This document shows, one piece after another, positions 1 through 10,862 of a stretch of DNA of 64,000 nucleotides. The notes below the pieces were generated by a model. That model worked only from the letters and a program-made list of their open reading frames with translations, was not told the DNA's origin and made no database searches. Location of the stretch: contig OY997596.1 in NCBI GenBank assembly GCA_963921825.1, positions 3,353,001 through 3,417,000 of the forward strand. Reading direction: 5' to 3'. A program made the translations under genes and the position numbers. Source of the DNA: Erodium maritimum (taxonomy: Eukaryota; Streptophyta; Magnoliopsida; Geraniales; Geraniaceae). The number at the start of each line of letters is the position of its first letter. The first letter of the stretch is position 1.

Positions 1-1282
1 CGTGACGGTCTGAACACGGCGGTGGGTTCTATTGTGGACGGCGGCGTTGACAGGGTAAGCCTGCGTGATTCGATTCTCGTTGTTTTCGATTGGGTTTTGT
101 TCGGTGTTTTGGGAGTGGATATGGGCGGGTCTGAGAAGCCAGGATCGACTTTCGAAAGAATCAGTGTTGCCCCACGATCCACCGGTTGGTTTGGCGTGGT
201 TGGTGGTTCACGGACGGTGAGGGTAGTTCCCCGTCTGGTGGTAGCGTGGGTCGCCGGTGGTGGGGCGGCGTGAGAGTGGAAGCTGGAGCTCAGGGACGTT
301 GTGGGGCTAGAAGTTGTGTGTTGTCCTGGTGTGCTACGGACGACTACGGTGTGCTCTGATTTTGTTTGGTGCAAGGTACTGACGCCGGCGATCACGACGT
401 GGGGGCAGGAGGCACGTGAACCGTGGCCACCACCAGTGATGGCGCCGTTGGTGGTGTTTGCGCTGGCTGAGGCCGGAGGACGGTTGGAGACGAAGGCGGC
501 GCTACCGGGAATGGAAGCACGGGAGGCTAGGGTTCCGAGAGAGTTATCTTGGGCCGAGATGGGTGGACCGGGACCCGATTGGGTCGGGTCTATACAGGCC
601 CGAGTCGCAGGCAACCTGGGTTGCAGATCGGGCAGGGGCAAGGTCCCGGGTCGGGTTTCAGGGCGAATTCGGGGACCGAGAAATGGAGGAACACCACAAA
701 CGGCGAGGGGCGGAATGCTCCCTCGCCTAGATCAATGAGTTCTTCGTGGTCCAGTGGGGGGTTTGCCGGTAATACCGCCTCACTGGACGTAGGGTGGCAT
801 CGATTCCACCAAATATCGGCGCAACATTCTTCAATCGGATCGGGAACCAGCAATTATACGTTTTTAAAGGCCCTCATTATCATCTGAGGGGGGACGACGT
901 TTGCTGATTCCTCGGGAGAATGCAAAGTCCATCTGAGCCATTTCAGTTCCTGGTTACAGGACTGTCCGGGACGTCACTCTAAGGACTCAGTATCCTACTG
1001 GAGCGAACCTCAGAGTCAGTTTCTGTCCAATCAGAATTCCCTTTCACTCGGCTTGCTCGCCCAGTGCCATTTGGTAGAAGTATGCTGTATCGGTATCCAT
1101 GGCTTCCCTGGATGCTACCTCAAATTTCCCCTTCAAACGTCCCTATGCATCGAGCAACTTTTAGATTTCTGTTCTTGTTTTATGTTCTTTAGTTGGATTC
1201 TATCTTGTACGATGAGTACAGTTATGTACTCATCGCCCTATTTTCTTTTTCAGTAATAATATTACTTGTTCTTCTAAAAAAA
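1..1282 (+). mobile_element. Retroposon family A, copy 1 (5' end outside window)
   Basis: GC-rich sequence with no intact long gene. It ends in a T-rich stretch and a short A run near 1276. Part of it (about 705-1250) aligns by eye with two other places in the window, 12860-13150 and 46640-47095. The shared order is a CTCGCC block, a 40-nt hairpin, a CGATTCCACC-type block and an 'AGGGAGGACGACG'-type block. The several overlapping open frames at 22-887 look like GC-driven openness rather than genes. I take it for a non-LTR retroposon or a LINE-derived fragment. The class is not certain because no reverse transcriptase is visible and the 5' end is missing. Confidence 0.5.
749..788 (+). other. 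Conserved 40-nt hairpin, family A copy 1
   Basis: GTCCAGTG at 749-756 pairs perfectly with CACTGGAC at 781-788 around a 24-nt loop. The homologous positions 12901-12940 and 46678-46717 form equally long hairpins with compensating base changes. Confidence 0.7.
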
Positions 1283-1407
1283 CATGTATAAATAAATATG
1301 AATAATTGTATTAATCCTAATCAATAGTAATTCACATTTTGAGATAGTGTTGGTGATCATATATTTATTAAGAAAAATAAAATAAAATAACAAATAGTGT
1401 TTTCAGC
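1283..1407. other. AT-rich 3' flank of the ZAT gene
   Basis: AT-rich spacer between the retroposon tail and the ZAT stop codon. It probably holds the 3' UTR and polyadenylation signals of the minus-strand ZAT gene. AATAAA-like strings are present but cannot be assigned. Confidence 0.4.
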
Positions 1408-2304
1408 TCAGTAATGACAGTGGATCAAGGCCGGTGCGGAGAAGACTATGGACTGTTTAGCGGAAGCGAATTCGAACTTCGTCGACGATGACGTGGACTC
1501 CCTCTGTTCGTCCTCCGGCGCCGGCAGATTCAGATCCAACAGTATATTTCTCCCCCTCTTCTCCTGATCCTCATCGGCGCTGGTGACGGTGCTCGCCGCC
1601 GCCCTGACGGTCGTTGCTGACGTGGCGGCGGCTCTGTGCCGCCTCATGTGGCCGCCGAGGGCCTGGCCGGACGTGAATTCCGCGCCGCAAATCGAACATT
1701 CGTGAATCTTATTCGATTTGTTGTTGCGATTTTCGAATTGGAGAGAGCTCTGGCCGTTGATTTTGACGGCGTTTATGGATTGGTCCTGCTCGTGATCGGT
1801 GGTGACTGTGCTGGATTGCAGAATCGGAATTGAAACAGAGGCGGTCGCTTCCGACGGCGGAGACGGCGCCGTTTTAGGCTTCTTGTGGCTCGCGCGGTGG
1901 CCGCCGAGCGCTTGGAACGACGGAAACCTCCGGTTACAGGTCTTGCACTCGTACACATAGAAACCGATTTTTCCGGAGGCGGCGGAGGAGGCCGCGACCT
2001 CCGTGAACTTCCGGCTGCTTCCAGAAGCTTCCACGACCTTCTTCCCTCCCCGACCCTGAGCCAACAGAATCAAGCAATTAGCCATGTCCTCCTCCTCCTC
2101 CGTGCTCTCCCACACCTCTCCGCCTCCTCCGGAAGTCGTCGGAGACGAATTCGATCCTGATTCATCTCCGCCGCCGCCGGCGGAGGAGCTGCAAGCGACG
2201 GAAAAACCGAAAGGAGAGGCAGGTCTGTGGCGCTTGGTTCGCTTACCTCTGATCACGATCTGCTGATGATTCCGATCATCGTTCGATCCTTCGAGTTCCT
2301 CCAT
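1408..2304 (-). CDS. ZAT5: C2H2 zinc-finger repressor, ZAT5-like
   Basis: Intronless 298-residue protein of the plant C1-2i class, a nuclear DNA-binding transcription repressor. Visible parts in order: basic nuclear-localisation box KRTKRHRP (residues 21-28); acidic stretch running into an L-box, EEDMANCLILLA (71-82); first C2H2 finger (118-140) with the plant QALGGH signature; second finger (201-223), also QALGGH; C-terminal EAR repression motif LLDLNLPAP (255-263). ZAT proteins of this class respond to stress signals and recruit corepressors through the EAR motif. The L-box and overall length fit ZAT5 and its relatives best. The exact paralogue needs a tree. The start is the first ATG, about 115 bases downstream of a TATA box. 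No damage is seen, so this is a real host gene. Confidence 0.93.
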   Translation of the reverse strand: MEELEGSNDDRNHQQIVIRGKRTKRHRPASPFGFSVACSSSAGGGGDESGSNSSPTTSGGGGEVWESTEEEEDMANCLILLAQGRGGKKVVEASGSSRKFTEVAASSAASGKIGFYVYECKTCNRRFPSFQALGGHRASHKKPKTAPSPPSEATASVSIPILQSSTVTTDHEQDQSINAVKINGQSSLQFENRNNKSNKIHECSICGAEFTSGQALGGHMRRHRAAATSATTVRAAASTVTSADEDQEKRGRNILLDLNLPAPEDEQRESTSSSTKFEFASAKQSIVFSAPALIHCHY

Positions 2305-2417
2305 TGATTCAGCAACCAGAGATCGAAGCTAAAATAAATCGTTTGTGGATGAGAGATATAGAGAGAGAGAGATTGGAGGAGGAAGATTGGAAGTAGGAGA
2401 GTGAGGTCTGTAACTGC

Positions 2418-2427
2418 TTATATATAG
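2418..2427 (-). promoter_or_regulatory. TATA box of the ZAT gene
   Basis: Read on the minus strand, TATATATAAG lies about 115 bases upstream of the ATG. It is followed by a CT-rich leader (GA repeats on the plus strand, 2352-2400), a common plant 5' UTR layout. Confidence 0.7.
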
Positions 2428-2555
2428 AGTGATGATGGTTTCGAGAGAGAGTGAAGAAGAGTGTGAGTATTATGAAGAGAAGCCGTCCAGTGGACAGTTA
2501 CGCTTCGTTGTTGTGTGAGCTGTGGTGTGAACTGTTAAGTGTTCGCAACAAGAAA

Positions 2556-2577
2556 TGAAAGGTGCATACACCTTTCA
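2556..2577. other. Perfect palindrome in the ZAT upstream region
   Basis: TGAAAGGTG, CATA, CACCTTTCA: a 9-bp perfect inverted repeat around 4 bases, about 130 bases upstream of the TATA box. The half site contains an AAAG/CTTT core as bound by Dof factors. Function is unknown. Confidence 0.6.
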
Positions 2578-2702
2578 CGCGCTTCTACTGCACGTCAACT
2601 GGACGCTTCTTTTGCACTTGTGGTACACTTTGTATTTTTTTGAGATTATTTTAAAAAATAATATTTGTTGAGGTTTTGATCTTTTGTAACTCGTGGCTTT
2701 TT

Positions 2703-3692
2703 TTATAACAAAATGTGCAATTTTATAACTTGAAATTGATTATATTATCGTGCATCGGGGAATATGCTTCCAGACCACCAGAATGTGAGTATTAGCGAAC
2801 AACGGTTCACTGATCATTTTAATATCATAACCGTCACATACGGTATTTTGATGTCCATTGGGTAATGAGATCCTTTGAATATCAGACCCGTCACAGACGA
2901 TATTTGGACGCCTCTTGGGAACTGAAAGAAGGCGATGAGGGGGAACGGGGTACCGGAGATCCTACGGGACCTCGGCAGTAATTCGGTAAATGTGATGGTA
3001 GGAGGCAAAGCATCGTCTTGGTTGGGCCAGTCCCCGATGCTCCCCTCCCTGAGGAACTCCTTGATCCTCTGATCGATAGGCATTGATCCTGCAAAGGCAA
3101 ACTCAAACAGCATAAAAGAGACCCTTTCGATTAGCCAGAGCTATAATCGTGAAAAGGGACGAGGCGGTTGCGGCGGCGGAGGCCAGGGAGAAGGACGCGC
3201 CGGCTGCGGCATAGCCGAGTGCTGTGACTTCAGGGACGTCTCTAGGGATGGCGGCGGCATCAGAGGTGGCGATAGCAGCAGGGGCGGTGGTGGCTTCAAG
3301 GACGACGAAGACATCGTTAGGGACAACGGCTGTAGAGACAGAAACCCCTGAGGCAGAGGGGAGACCGAATCAGATCGGGAAATGGTCCGTTGGTGGCAGG
3401 AACGCAAACGATGCGGTGGCTAAAAACGGCTTGAAAAAAACCCTAACAGAAAAAAGATTCGCATGATCCAAAGGGAAAGTGCAAAGGGGAAGTTGGGAAG
3501 AAAAGAGAAGAAGAACCATGACATAGGCTATGACAATTACTATAGCCATAGCCATGGAGGTGTGAAAGACGACAAAGCTCTCAAAACCCTAACAGAGAGA
3601 AAACTTATGAGTTTTCAGTTGGTTGTTAATTCAATAATATATATCGAGATAAGAATTTTTTTTCAAAATTATTGTTTTTTAGCATACACAAC
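2703..3692 (-). mobile_element. Retroposon family B, copy 1
   Basis: About 990 bp flanked by the same 14 bases, ACTCGTGGCTTTTT, at 2689-2702 and 3693-3706. That duplication plus the A run at the 3' end (T run near 2700 on the plus strand) indicates target-primed insertion in minus orientation. The minus strand has open frames at 3555-3370 and 3407-3141. The first starts with a hydrophobic stretch and the second is rich in Pro and Ser. A second copy near 40162-40795 shares the block containing ATAACCGTCA and a hydrophobic-start frame. No reverse transcriptase is seen. Confidence 0.65.
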
Positions 3693-3706
3693 ACTCGTGG
3701 CTTTTT

Positions 3707-5300
3707 AAATAATTGTAATAAAAATAATGATTTTTTTAATAATTTAGATCTTAAAAATAATTAGTAAAATTTTTAAAATATAATATTTTATATCTCTTAA
3801 TTTCCTTTTCTTTTATACTATGTAAATAGTAAGAAAATATAGATTTTTTTAAAAATATTATTTTTACAAAAAATAATTTTCAAATAGTCATTTTGAAATA
3901 AATTTGTATAAACTACAAAAAAACTAGAAGTACATGATATTTGTTTTCAGCTATAAAAAATGACTACAAATTACAAAAATGAATACTTCCTAATTCATTT
4001 TTTCAATTATTCTTATTTTCTTTTAATGTATTCTTTCATCTCCGCATTAATTTACCCATTCACGTTATTATAGGTGTAATAAAATTAATGTTTGTTCATA
4101 ATTTTTTTTTTAGTCCAAATAGTAACATTGATGTTACTCCTAATATATATCGAGGATATAATCCAAGTAACATTGAAGTTACTCCTAATATATCTTTCAT
4201 CTATTCTAAAATGAAATAAGTTTAATGTCAGTAATAATTATTTGATGTACATATCATTATGCAAGTGCGTTTATAAGTGGAAACACGCTAGCATATGATA
4301 TATAAAAAAATTACGTTGAATACGTTAATATTTGTCTCGTTTTTGTGACACATAATGAAGTATGAGCTAGAAAATAAAAAAACTACGATAAAGAAGTGAA
4401 ATGCAATAAGTTCCGGGTAGGATTAATGAGCGTCAACGATTTTTTATCAGTAATTTCTTTATTATTCGAATCATTAAACGTTTAGATACATTTCACATCG
4501 CTGCAATTGAATTTAATAATATAAACAGTAATTGTTATTTTACGAAAAACATAACCTTAAAAACAATGAACTATAAAAAAAATATCTTGTTAATCACTTG
4601 TATAAAAAATAATAAATTGTGATATAAAATCAAACCAAAAGATCTATATTTTTAGGGATATAATTATTTCTTTTATGTTTATGATTTAAATCGTAAACAA
4701 GCCAATAACGTTGGAGATAAAAAGACCTTGACTCACGTCTTTCCTATTTTCAACTTCATTTATTATGTTATGATCAAAACAAAAGACTGTGAGAATGAAA
4801 TAATTTTTAAACATTATCATCAATCTAGATTCGAAACAAAAACTTGCTTGCATGAATCCAAAATCGATAAGACATTCATGGTTTCAATGGGTTGCTAGCT
4901 AAAGGAAGTGTTAAAGACTAGTTGAGTGAGGAGAGGAGAGGTGCACGTTAAAAGCATGGGGCATGGCGTGCTCCATTCACTTCATGACATGGACTTTGGC
5001 TTAGCTTGAAGAAAAGCACCACATCCATCTTTTGAGTGTGTAAATCTAAAATCCTCACTCATTTGGGTGGCTTTCAAGCAAGCTCATTTCTCTTTTATTT
5101 TATTTATTTATTAAATATATTATTAATTAATTTAACACTAGTCTATTAATATAATTAATTTAACACTAGTCTATTAAATAATATGCCACCCATCCTCAAG
5201 GAAAGGGGCACAACCTCAACTGCTCATCCATCACATTCTCATGTCAACTCACCCACTAATTTAATACTTTGAGATGAAATCAAAATAAATATTAAATTTA
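3707..5300. other. AT-rich intergenic DNA
   Basis: No gene or RNA gene recognised. Two small direct repeats are visible: a block containing TTACTCCTAATATAT (twice, 4130-4195) and AATTTAACACTAGTCTATTA (twice, 5126-5175). Confidence 0.6.
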
Positions 5301-5697
5301 GGGTTATTTTCATTCGCTAGCTTAACTGTGTGGTTTTTTCATCTCAATATCCTAACTATTTTTTGTGTCACCTCATTATCTTAGAATGTATTTTTTTCAC
5401 TTTCATACCCGCCGTCAATTTTATATTTATTTTTGGATGAAAACACTTTAAAAGTCCATAATACCTCTCACTAACAATCGAAATTTCAAAAGCATGCTAT
5501 TGGTTTTCAAAAGTTCTTTTAAAAAATCATTTTTGATGTCACAAAAATGTATTCTAAGGTAGTGAGGTGCCACAAAAAATAGTTAGGGTATGATTGTGAA
5601 AAAAAATGCATTCTAGAGGAGTGAGGTGTCACAAAAAATAGTTAGGGTAGTGAGATGAAAAACACATATAATTAGGGTAGTGAGATGAAAATAACCC
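5301..5697. mobile_element. MITE with long terminal inverted repeats, Mutator-like
   Basis: A 397-bp element whose ends are inverted copies over roughly 100 bp (GGGTTATTTTCAT at the left, its complement at the right). The 9-bp flanks TTAAATTTA (5292-5300) and TTACATTTA (5698-5706) differ at one base, as expected for an aged 9-bp target duplication. Length, lack of coding sequence and the 9-bp duplication point to a non-autonomous Mutator-type element. Inside, the ATAGTTAGGGTAGTGAGATGA module is repeated near the right end. Confidence 0.75.
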
Positions 5698-5706
5698 TTA
5701 CATTTA

Positions 5707-6240
5707 TAACCAAATTTGAATTTGATAAAAAATAATATTTTTAAGACTCAATCATTTTAATTTATCATAAACAAAAAAGAAATTCAAATAATGTAATTTT
5801 AAAATGTAATATATTTTGTTGAGTATGATCTACTGATCAAGTAAGTATTTTTGCATCTTATAAGATATCCTATTTTTGAATAAATGGTCTAGACATAAAA
5901 AAAAATCAGTTCATAAATTCTAATTTTACATAAGTAGACATTAATTCTTAATAAAAAAAATGCAATATCCTATTTATTATTTTATAAAAGATATTTAGGA
6001 GTAGTTCCCTTTCACCCAATTCATTACTTAAAGGTATATTCTTGGTTGAGTAAACTAAGATACTAATAATGGATTATTTATTATTAAATAAAATGTGTTT
6101 ACTTATTTAAGAAAAACAAGGTCAACCATTATTTTTTAATTTAGTTATGCTACTACTTGCTTTTTAACTAACTCTCTCTAAGATAACCAAGTCCCACCAA
6201 ATCCAAAAAAACAAGTTTCATGGACTGAAAATAGGGTTTG
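5707..6240. other. AT-rich intergenic DNA
   Basis: No coding, RNA or repeat signal recognised. Confidence 0.5.
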
Positions 6241-7149
6241 CTGCCTCTCTTTATATTGTTGTCGTCGATCTCTTTCTTCGATCATCATCGTTCAAGCTTC
6301 AATCCTATCACAAGCTTCGTCATCCTACTCTACTTATGCCTCATGTGTTGTTGTAGTTGTTGTTGGTACTAGTGGCGAAGTGACACCATCGGTGTCTTCT
6401 CCACGAAGGGCCACTACCACGACGTTGCTGACCGGATTTCCTGCAGGCACATCTACTGTCTCCCAGGGAAAACCACTACAGATCTGAAAGGGTGAGTCGT
6501 CGTAGCCCCCACCGACGACCATGAAGGGTCACCAACCTTTACCCGACCAGCGAATGGGGTGGGGCGCGCCAGGGTGCATCAAGAATCCCAACTAACTGTA
6601 GTAGTTGCTCTACGGCCTGACGCTCTCCAGTCCCATTACGGTTTGTCACAAGGCCGGGACCACCGCTTCAAGTCATTTCACCGGACCCCAAACATGTGGA
6701 GGCCATCCAAGACCACCTTGGGGCTTTCTCCATCGTGATGTGGTGGTCTTCCCTGTCGAGGCTATCCCGACAATATCCGATGGTCGCCACTCGCTGGCCG
6801 AAAAGATTGTGCCGATATTTCCTGCAACCCAAGAATCCTCTCGGGTGTTATGATTCAACGATGACATGTTTGGGGTTTGGAGGTAGAGTGTCCAAGAAAG
6901 TGATGGCGTTCCACTTTTCATCCAGTTAGGCGATGGAGAGTGTTCATCATCGGGACCCATGGGGTTTTAGTGGGTATCTGTTGTGGTACCCCTTCTCCTT
7001 TGCATGCAGTCGATCTCCATCCCCTTTCGTTTCATGGAAAGGCCTCGAGAGATGCTAGGAACGCCCTCATTGGATCCCTTTTAAAGAATACTCTAGGAAT
7101 CAAGGTGCTCTCGGCACCACTTCCAGTCTTTCGTCACTAGAACGATTAT
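6241..7149 (+). other. GC-rich retroposon-like sequence, left part
   Basis: Sharp change from AT-rich to GC-rich DNA, beginning with a CT-rich stretch like the start of the other short retroposons here. No frame is long enough or recognisable enough to be a gene. The sequence is cut at 7149 by the solo LTR and probably continues at 10863. The class is uncertain. Confidence 0.35.
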
Positions 7150-8099
7150 TGTCACGCCCCAATTTCAGTAAACCGAACTTAGGACGAACGTTTAAAAAAT
7201 TAAAACATTTTGAAACCTTTTACATAAATCACTTTAAAATCACCACTTGTTCATCAAAAATAATCATTTACAACTTAAAGGCACGTCCCAACAAATGGAC
7301 AAAAAGCAAGGTATACGTCGCTAGACTCAAAATAAACCCAGGATCCCGCTCCTAGCTCTTCAAGCTTCAGAAGCTCACCTAGTCCAACCTGCGACCGGTA
7401 CCTGTAGGAAAAGCAGCAAGGGGTGAGCGTTCTCTCACCACCACGGATAACAGACTGACTACGGCATACTTAGCAGACAATGCCGGTAACACCAACAACC
7501 AACTCAACACCGGGGATCACTATCCCCAAACTCAAGTAACCCGACTGACACCCACACACTGATACTTTCCTCAACCGACTCAACACTCGGACTCGTAATG
7601 TAGACCTGACACAACGATTGACGACCTCCTCCAAAGACACGACAGACAACCACGCAACACCCAAGATCACAAAGGATCGCACACCAAACAAGATCACAAA
7701 GGAACGCATACCAGACAAGATCACAAAGGATCGCATTCCTGTCAGCTGCTCAGTGCCGGTTGCTAACTGGCTGGGCTCGAGCCTGCCCCACGCGCTTTAC
7801 CTATCACTGTCAGGCTCCAGGCGGTCGACCTGTTGGCGATAAACCGAGCTACTTTTCCCATAGCTAGTCGGAAGGGGAGCTGCCCTCTCATCGCCTAAAA
7901 ACGCTCACAACCTGCCGAGACTCGAACTCGGGTCAGGCTAGCCAAGGAACGCTCGCAACTTACCGAGACTCGAACTCGGGCAAGCCAGCCAAATTCCACA
8001 CCACTTCCCGACACAAAGTCGGGTCACTAACCTCGGGCAAACACAATCACAATCACAAGCAAAGTTCAACAAACAACAACAACACAGGTTCAACACTCC

Positions 8100-9020
8100 A
8101 CAGACACTCATGGCCACCCAAGACACCAACAGTAAAACACGAACTCAACAACCCCACGGGCACTCACGGCCTCCCAAGACACATCAACAGTAACTCACGG
8201 GCTCAACAACCCCACGGGCACTCACGGCCTCCCAAGACACACCAACAGTAACTCTCGGAATCAACAACCCCACAGGCGCTCACGGCCACCCAAAACACAC
8301 CAACAGTAACTCACGGGCTCAACAACCCCACGGGCACTCACGGCCACCCAAAACACACCAACAGTAACTCACGGGCTCAACAACCCCACGGGAACTCACG
8401 GCCACCCAAAACACAACAATAACACGGGCTCTCATGGCCACCCAAGACACAACAGTAACACGGGCTCTCATGACCACCCAAGACACACCAACAGTAACTC
8501 ACGGACTCAACAACCCCACAGGCACTCACGGCCACCCAAAACACACCAATAGTAACTCACGGGCTCAACAACCCCACGAGCACTCACGACCTCCCAAGAC
8601 ACACCAACAGTAACTCACGGGCTCAACAACCCCACTGGCACTCACGGCCTCCCAAGACACACCAACAGTAACTCACGGACTCAAGAACCCCACGGGCGCT
8701 CACGGCCACCCAAAACACACCAACAGTAACTCACGGGCTCAACAACCCCATGGGCACTCACGACCACCCAAAACACACCAACAGTAACTCACGGGCTCAA
8801 CAACCCCACGGGCACTCACGGCCTCCCAAGACACACCAATAGTAACTCACGGGCTCAACAACCCCACGGGCACTCACAGCCACCCAAAACACACCAACAG
8901 TAACTCACGGGCTCAACAACCCCACGGGCACTCACGGCCACCCAAAACACAACAGTAACACGGGCTCTCATGGCCACCCAAGACACAACAGTAACACGGG
9001 CTCTCATGGCCACCCAAGAC
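8100..9020. repeat. 58-bp minisatellite inside the LTR
   Basis: About 14 tandem units of 58 bp, each carrying GGGCTCAACAACCCCACGGG and a CACTCACGGCC block. Shorter variants of about 36 bp (ACAGTAACACGGGCTCTCAT) are mixed in near 8410-8470 and 8950-9020. Units differ by a few bases, so the array is not brand new. Confidence 0.9.
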
Positions 9021-9028
9021 ACGATTTA

Positions 9029-9200
9029 CACAAACAACCTCCGGGCATAACCAATGCCTCCAACAGTCCTAATATCAATAGTTTCACAATCAACCTCCGG
9101 GCATGGTCATATTCCTCCAGTACTTCTAATATCGATAAGTTCACAATCAACCTCCGGGCATGGTCATATGCCTCCAGTAATCCTAACATCGTCAAGTTCT
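9029..9200. repeat. Second minisatellite, about 57-bp units
   Basis: Three tandem copies of a unit containing CAACCTCCGGGCAT, directly following the 58-bp array and unrelated to it by eye. Confidence 0.75.
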
Positions 9201-10862
9201 CTGCTCCTACGACACTACTAAGTGTCACATGAAATTCTAATGTTCGATACGTTCCCGAATCATACGACACTACCCGGTGTTGCCTACCTTTCTAATATTC
9301 GATAAACCTACTTAACCCACGACACCCCAGTGTCACATGCATTTCTACTGTTAACTTTCCCTAGTTAGGGCCGAGATCCGGCTACTTTTCCCTACCTCGT
9401 GCGTGTTCTCCAAAAGCTAACCAACAATCCCCGGCGTGATCTCGGTCACTCGCTTAGCTTTCCTTTCCCTCGGTCTGCAGCACGATCTAAAAGAACACAA
9501 TTTTAAGGCACTTTTAAACTCGCAGGAATAAAGTGAAATTCAATAAACTCGACGCCCAAATGTAACCCCGACAATGTCGATCACTCCCAAACTTCCCAAT
9601 TACTCGACATTGTCGATAATGGACCCGGAAAAGCCCGATTCGCCCGACACGGCGAATCTGCCCGGGTTTTGGAAACGCCCTTCCGGGGCTCCGAAAATTC
9701 CCGTTTTCGTTTCTACGGTCTTAGAATAATTCAAGGGTTCCTAGGCACTCGACGGAATCGAATTCCGACTTCCGAGTCATTTAATTAGCGTTTAAAGTTT
9801 CCAAACCCGTCAATTACAACTTTCACAATTTAATTCCAAATTTCGATCCGGTTGTAGATTAATGACCCGGGGAACGTTCTAAACCACCCGAACACGAAAC
9901 CCTAGAACCCGAGCACGCGGGCCCCACCCGGCCAACCTTGTCCGTGGGTGGCTAGGGCCAAAATGGGCCCGGTCCACCATGGTGGTGGCCGGCCCTAGCT
10001 CCGGCCAGCCACCCCACATGGTGGCCGGAGCTCCCCCCGAGCTCCCTGTCACCGGAAAACGTGCCTCTTCCCTCCAAAACCTCTCCAAAAATCCCCACAC
10101 CTCATTTCCCCCATAAACTACTCATTTTAACCAAACCCTAACTTTCGAAATTAACCAAAACGAAGATCGGTTTGGAGCTTACCGTAGAGGAAGACGGTGT
10201 GAGTTTGATTCTCCAAACTTTGAGACGATCCGAGGGTTGAAGCTCGTGAATAGTGCTCCCAAAACCCTAGCTCCTCTCTTCTTCTCCTTCTCCCTCTCTT
10301 TCTAACTTCTCTCTTCTTTTCTATTCTTTTTCTCTCTTTTTTTTCTTTTGATTTAGTTGTGGCCGAACACCCCCCTTAACCCTCACCTTTCATTTCCCCC
10401 CCAAAACCTAACACCACCACTTGTTTGACAAGTGGAAAGGTGGGTCCCACACCTTTTTGGAAAAATATCTCCTAGATATTTTCCAATCAGCTTCGCGAAA
10501 TTCGGACGTTTCGGGCCCCGAACGGGCACTTTTCCCAAGAAATTACGAAACTTGACGGGCTACAAGGAAACGGCTCAACTAAGACCGATGCGACAACGGC
10601 TAAGCTTTTTGGATCCAAAACGGTCCTCATATGGACCAAAACGTCGCTTGGTTGACTTTTCTAGTGAAAAGTCAACATTTCCCAAATTGATCAGAAAGTT
10701 GCCCTGAGTCCCTCGGAACTCAGTTTGCTCGATATCGGGGTCAACTTAAGTCCGGTATGACCCTCGGGGTCCAATTTAGGTTCAATCAAGCGTCTGCTGA
10801 AAATTTTAAATTTTCCTGTTTTTCGCAGATTTGACGGGCGTTGACCGGGAGAGGTTATTACA

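Larger units (their letters stand above)
7150..10862. mobile_element. Probable solo LTR, Ty3/gypsy-like, 3.7 kb
   Basis: The block starts TGTCACGCCCC and ends GTTATTACA, a TG...CA pair of ends common in plant gypsy LTRs. The flanks ATTAT (7145-7149) and ATTAA (10863-10867) match at four of five bases, consistent with an old 5-bp duplication. No gag or pol is present inside, so a solo LTR is the simplest reading. It holds two minisatellites (8100-9200), a 27-bp repeat around 7660-7735, and a CT-rich stretch near 10260-10350 that resembles a transcribed leader. A large non-coding LARD-type remnant is the alternative. Confidence 0.6.

Noticed and set aside
301..887. Overlapping open frames at the window start as a host gene
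   Set aside because: Several frames are open on both strands because of high GC, no domain is seen, and the sequence belongs to a repeated family.
1636..2266. Plus-strand open frames of 60-91 codons across the ZAT gene
   Set aside because: They are antisense shadows of the GC-rich ZAT coding sequence, which has recognisable domains on the minus strand.
7905..7990. Possible tRNA gene or pol III B-box (CCGAGACTCGAACTCGGG twice)
   Set aside because: Only a T-arm-like palindrome is present. I find no A-box, acceptor stem or anticodon arm, and the motif is part of the LTR's repeats.
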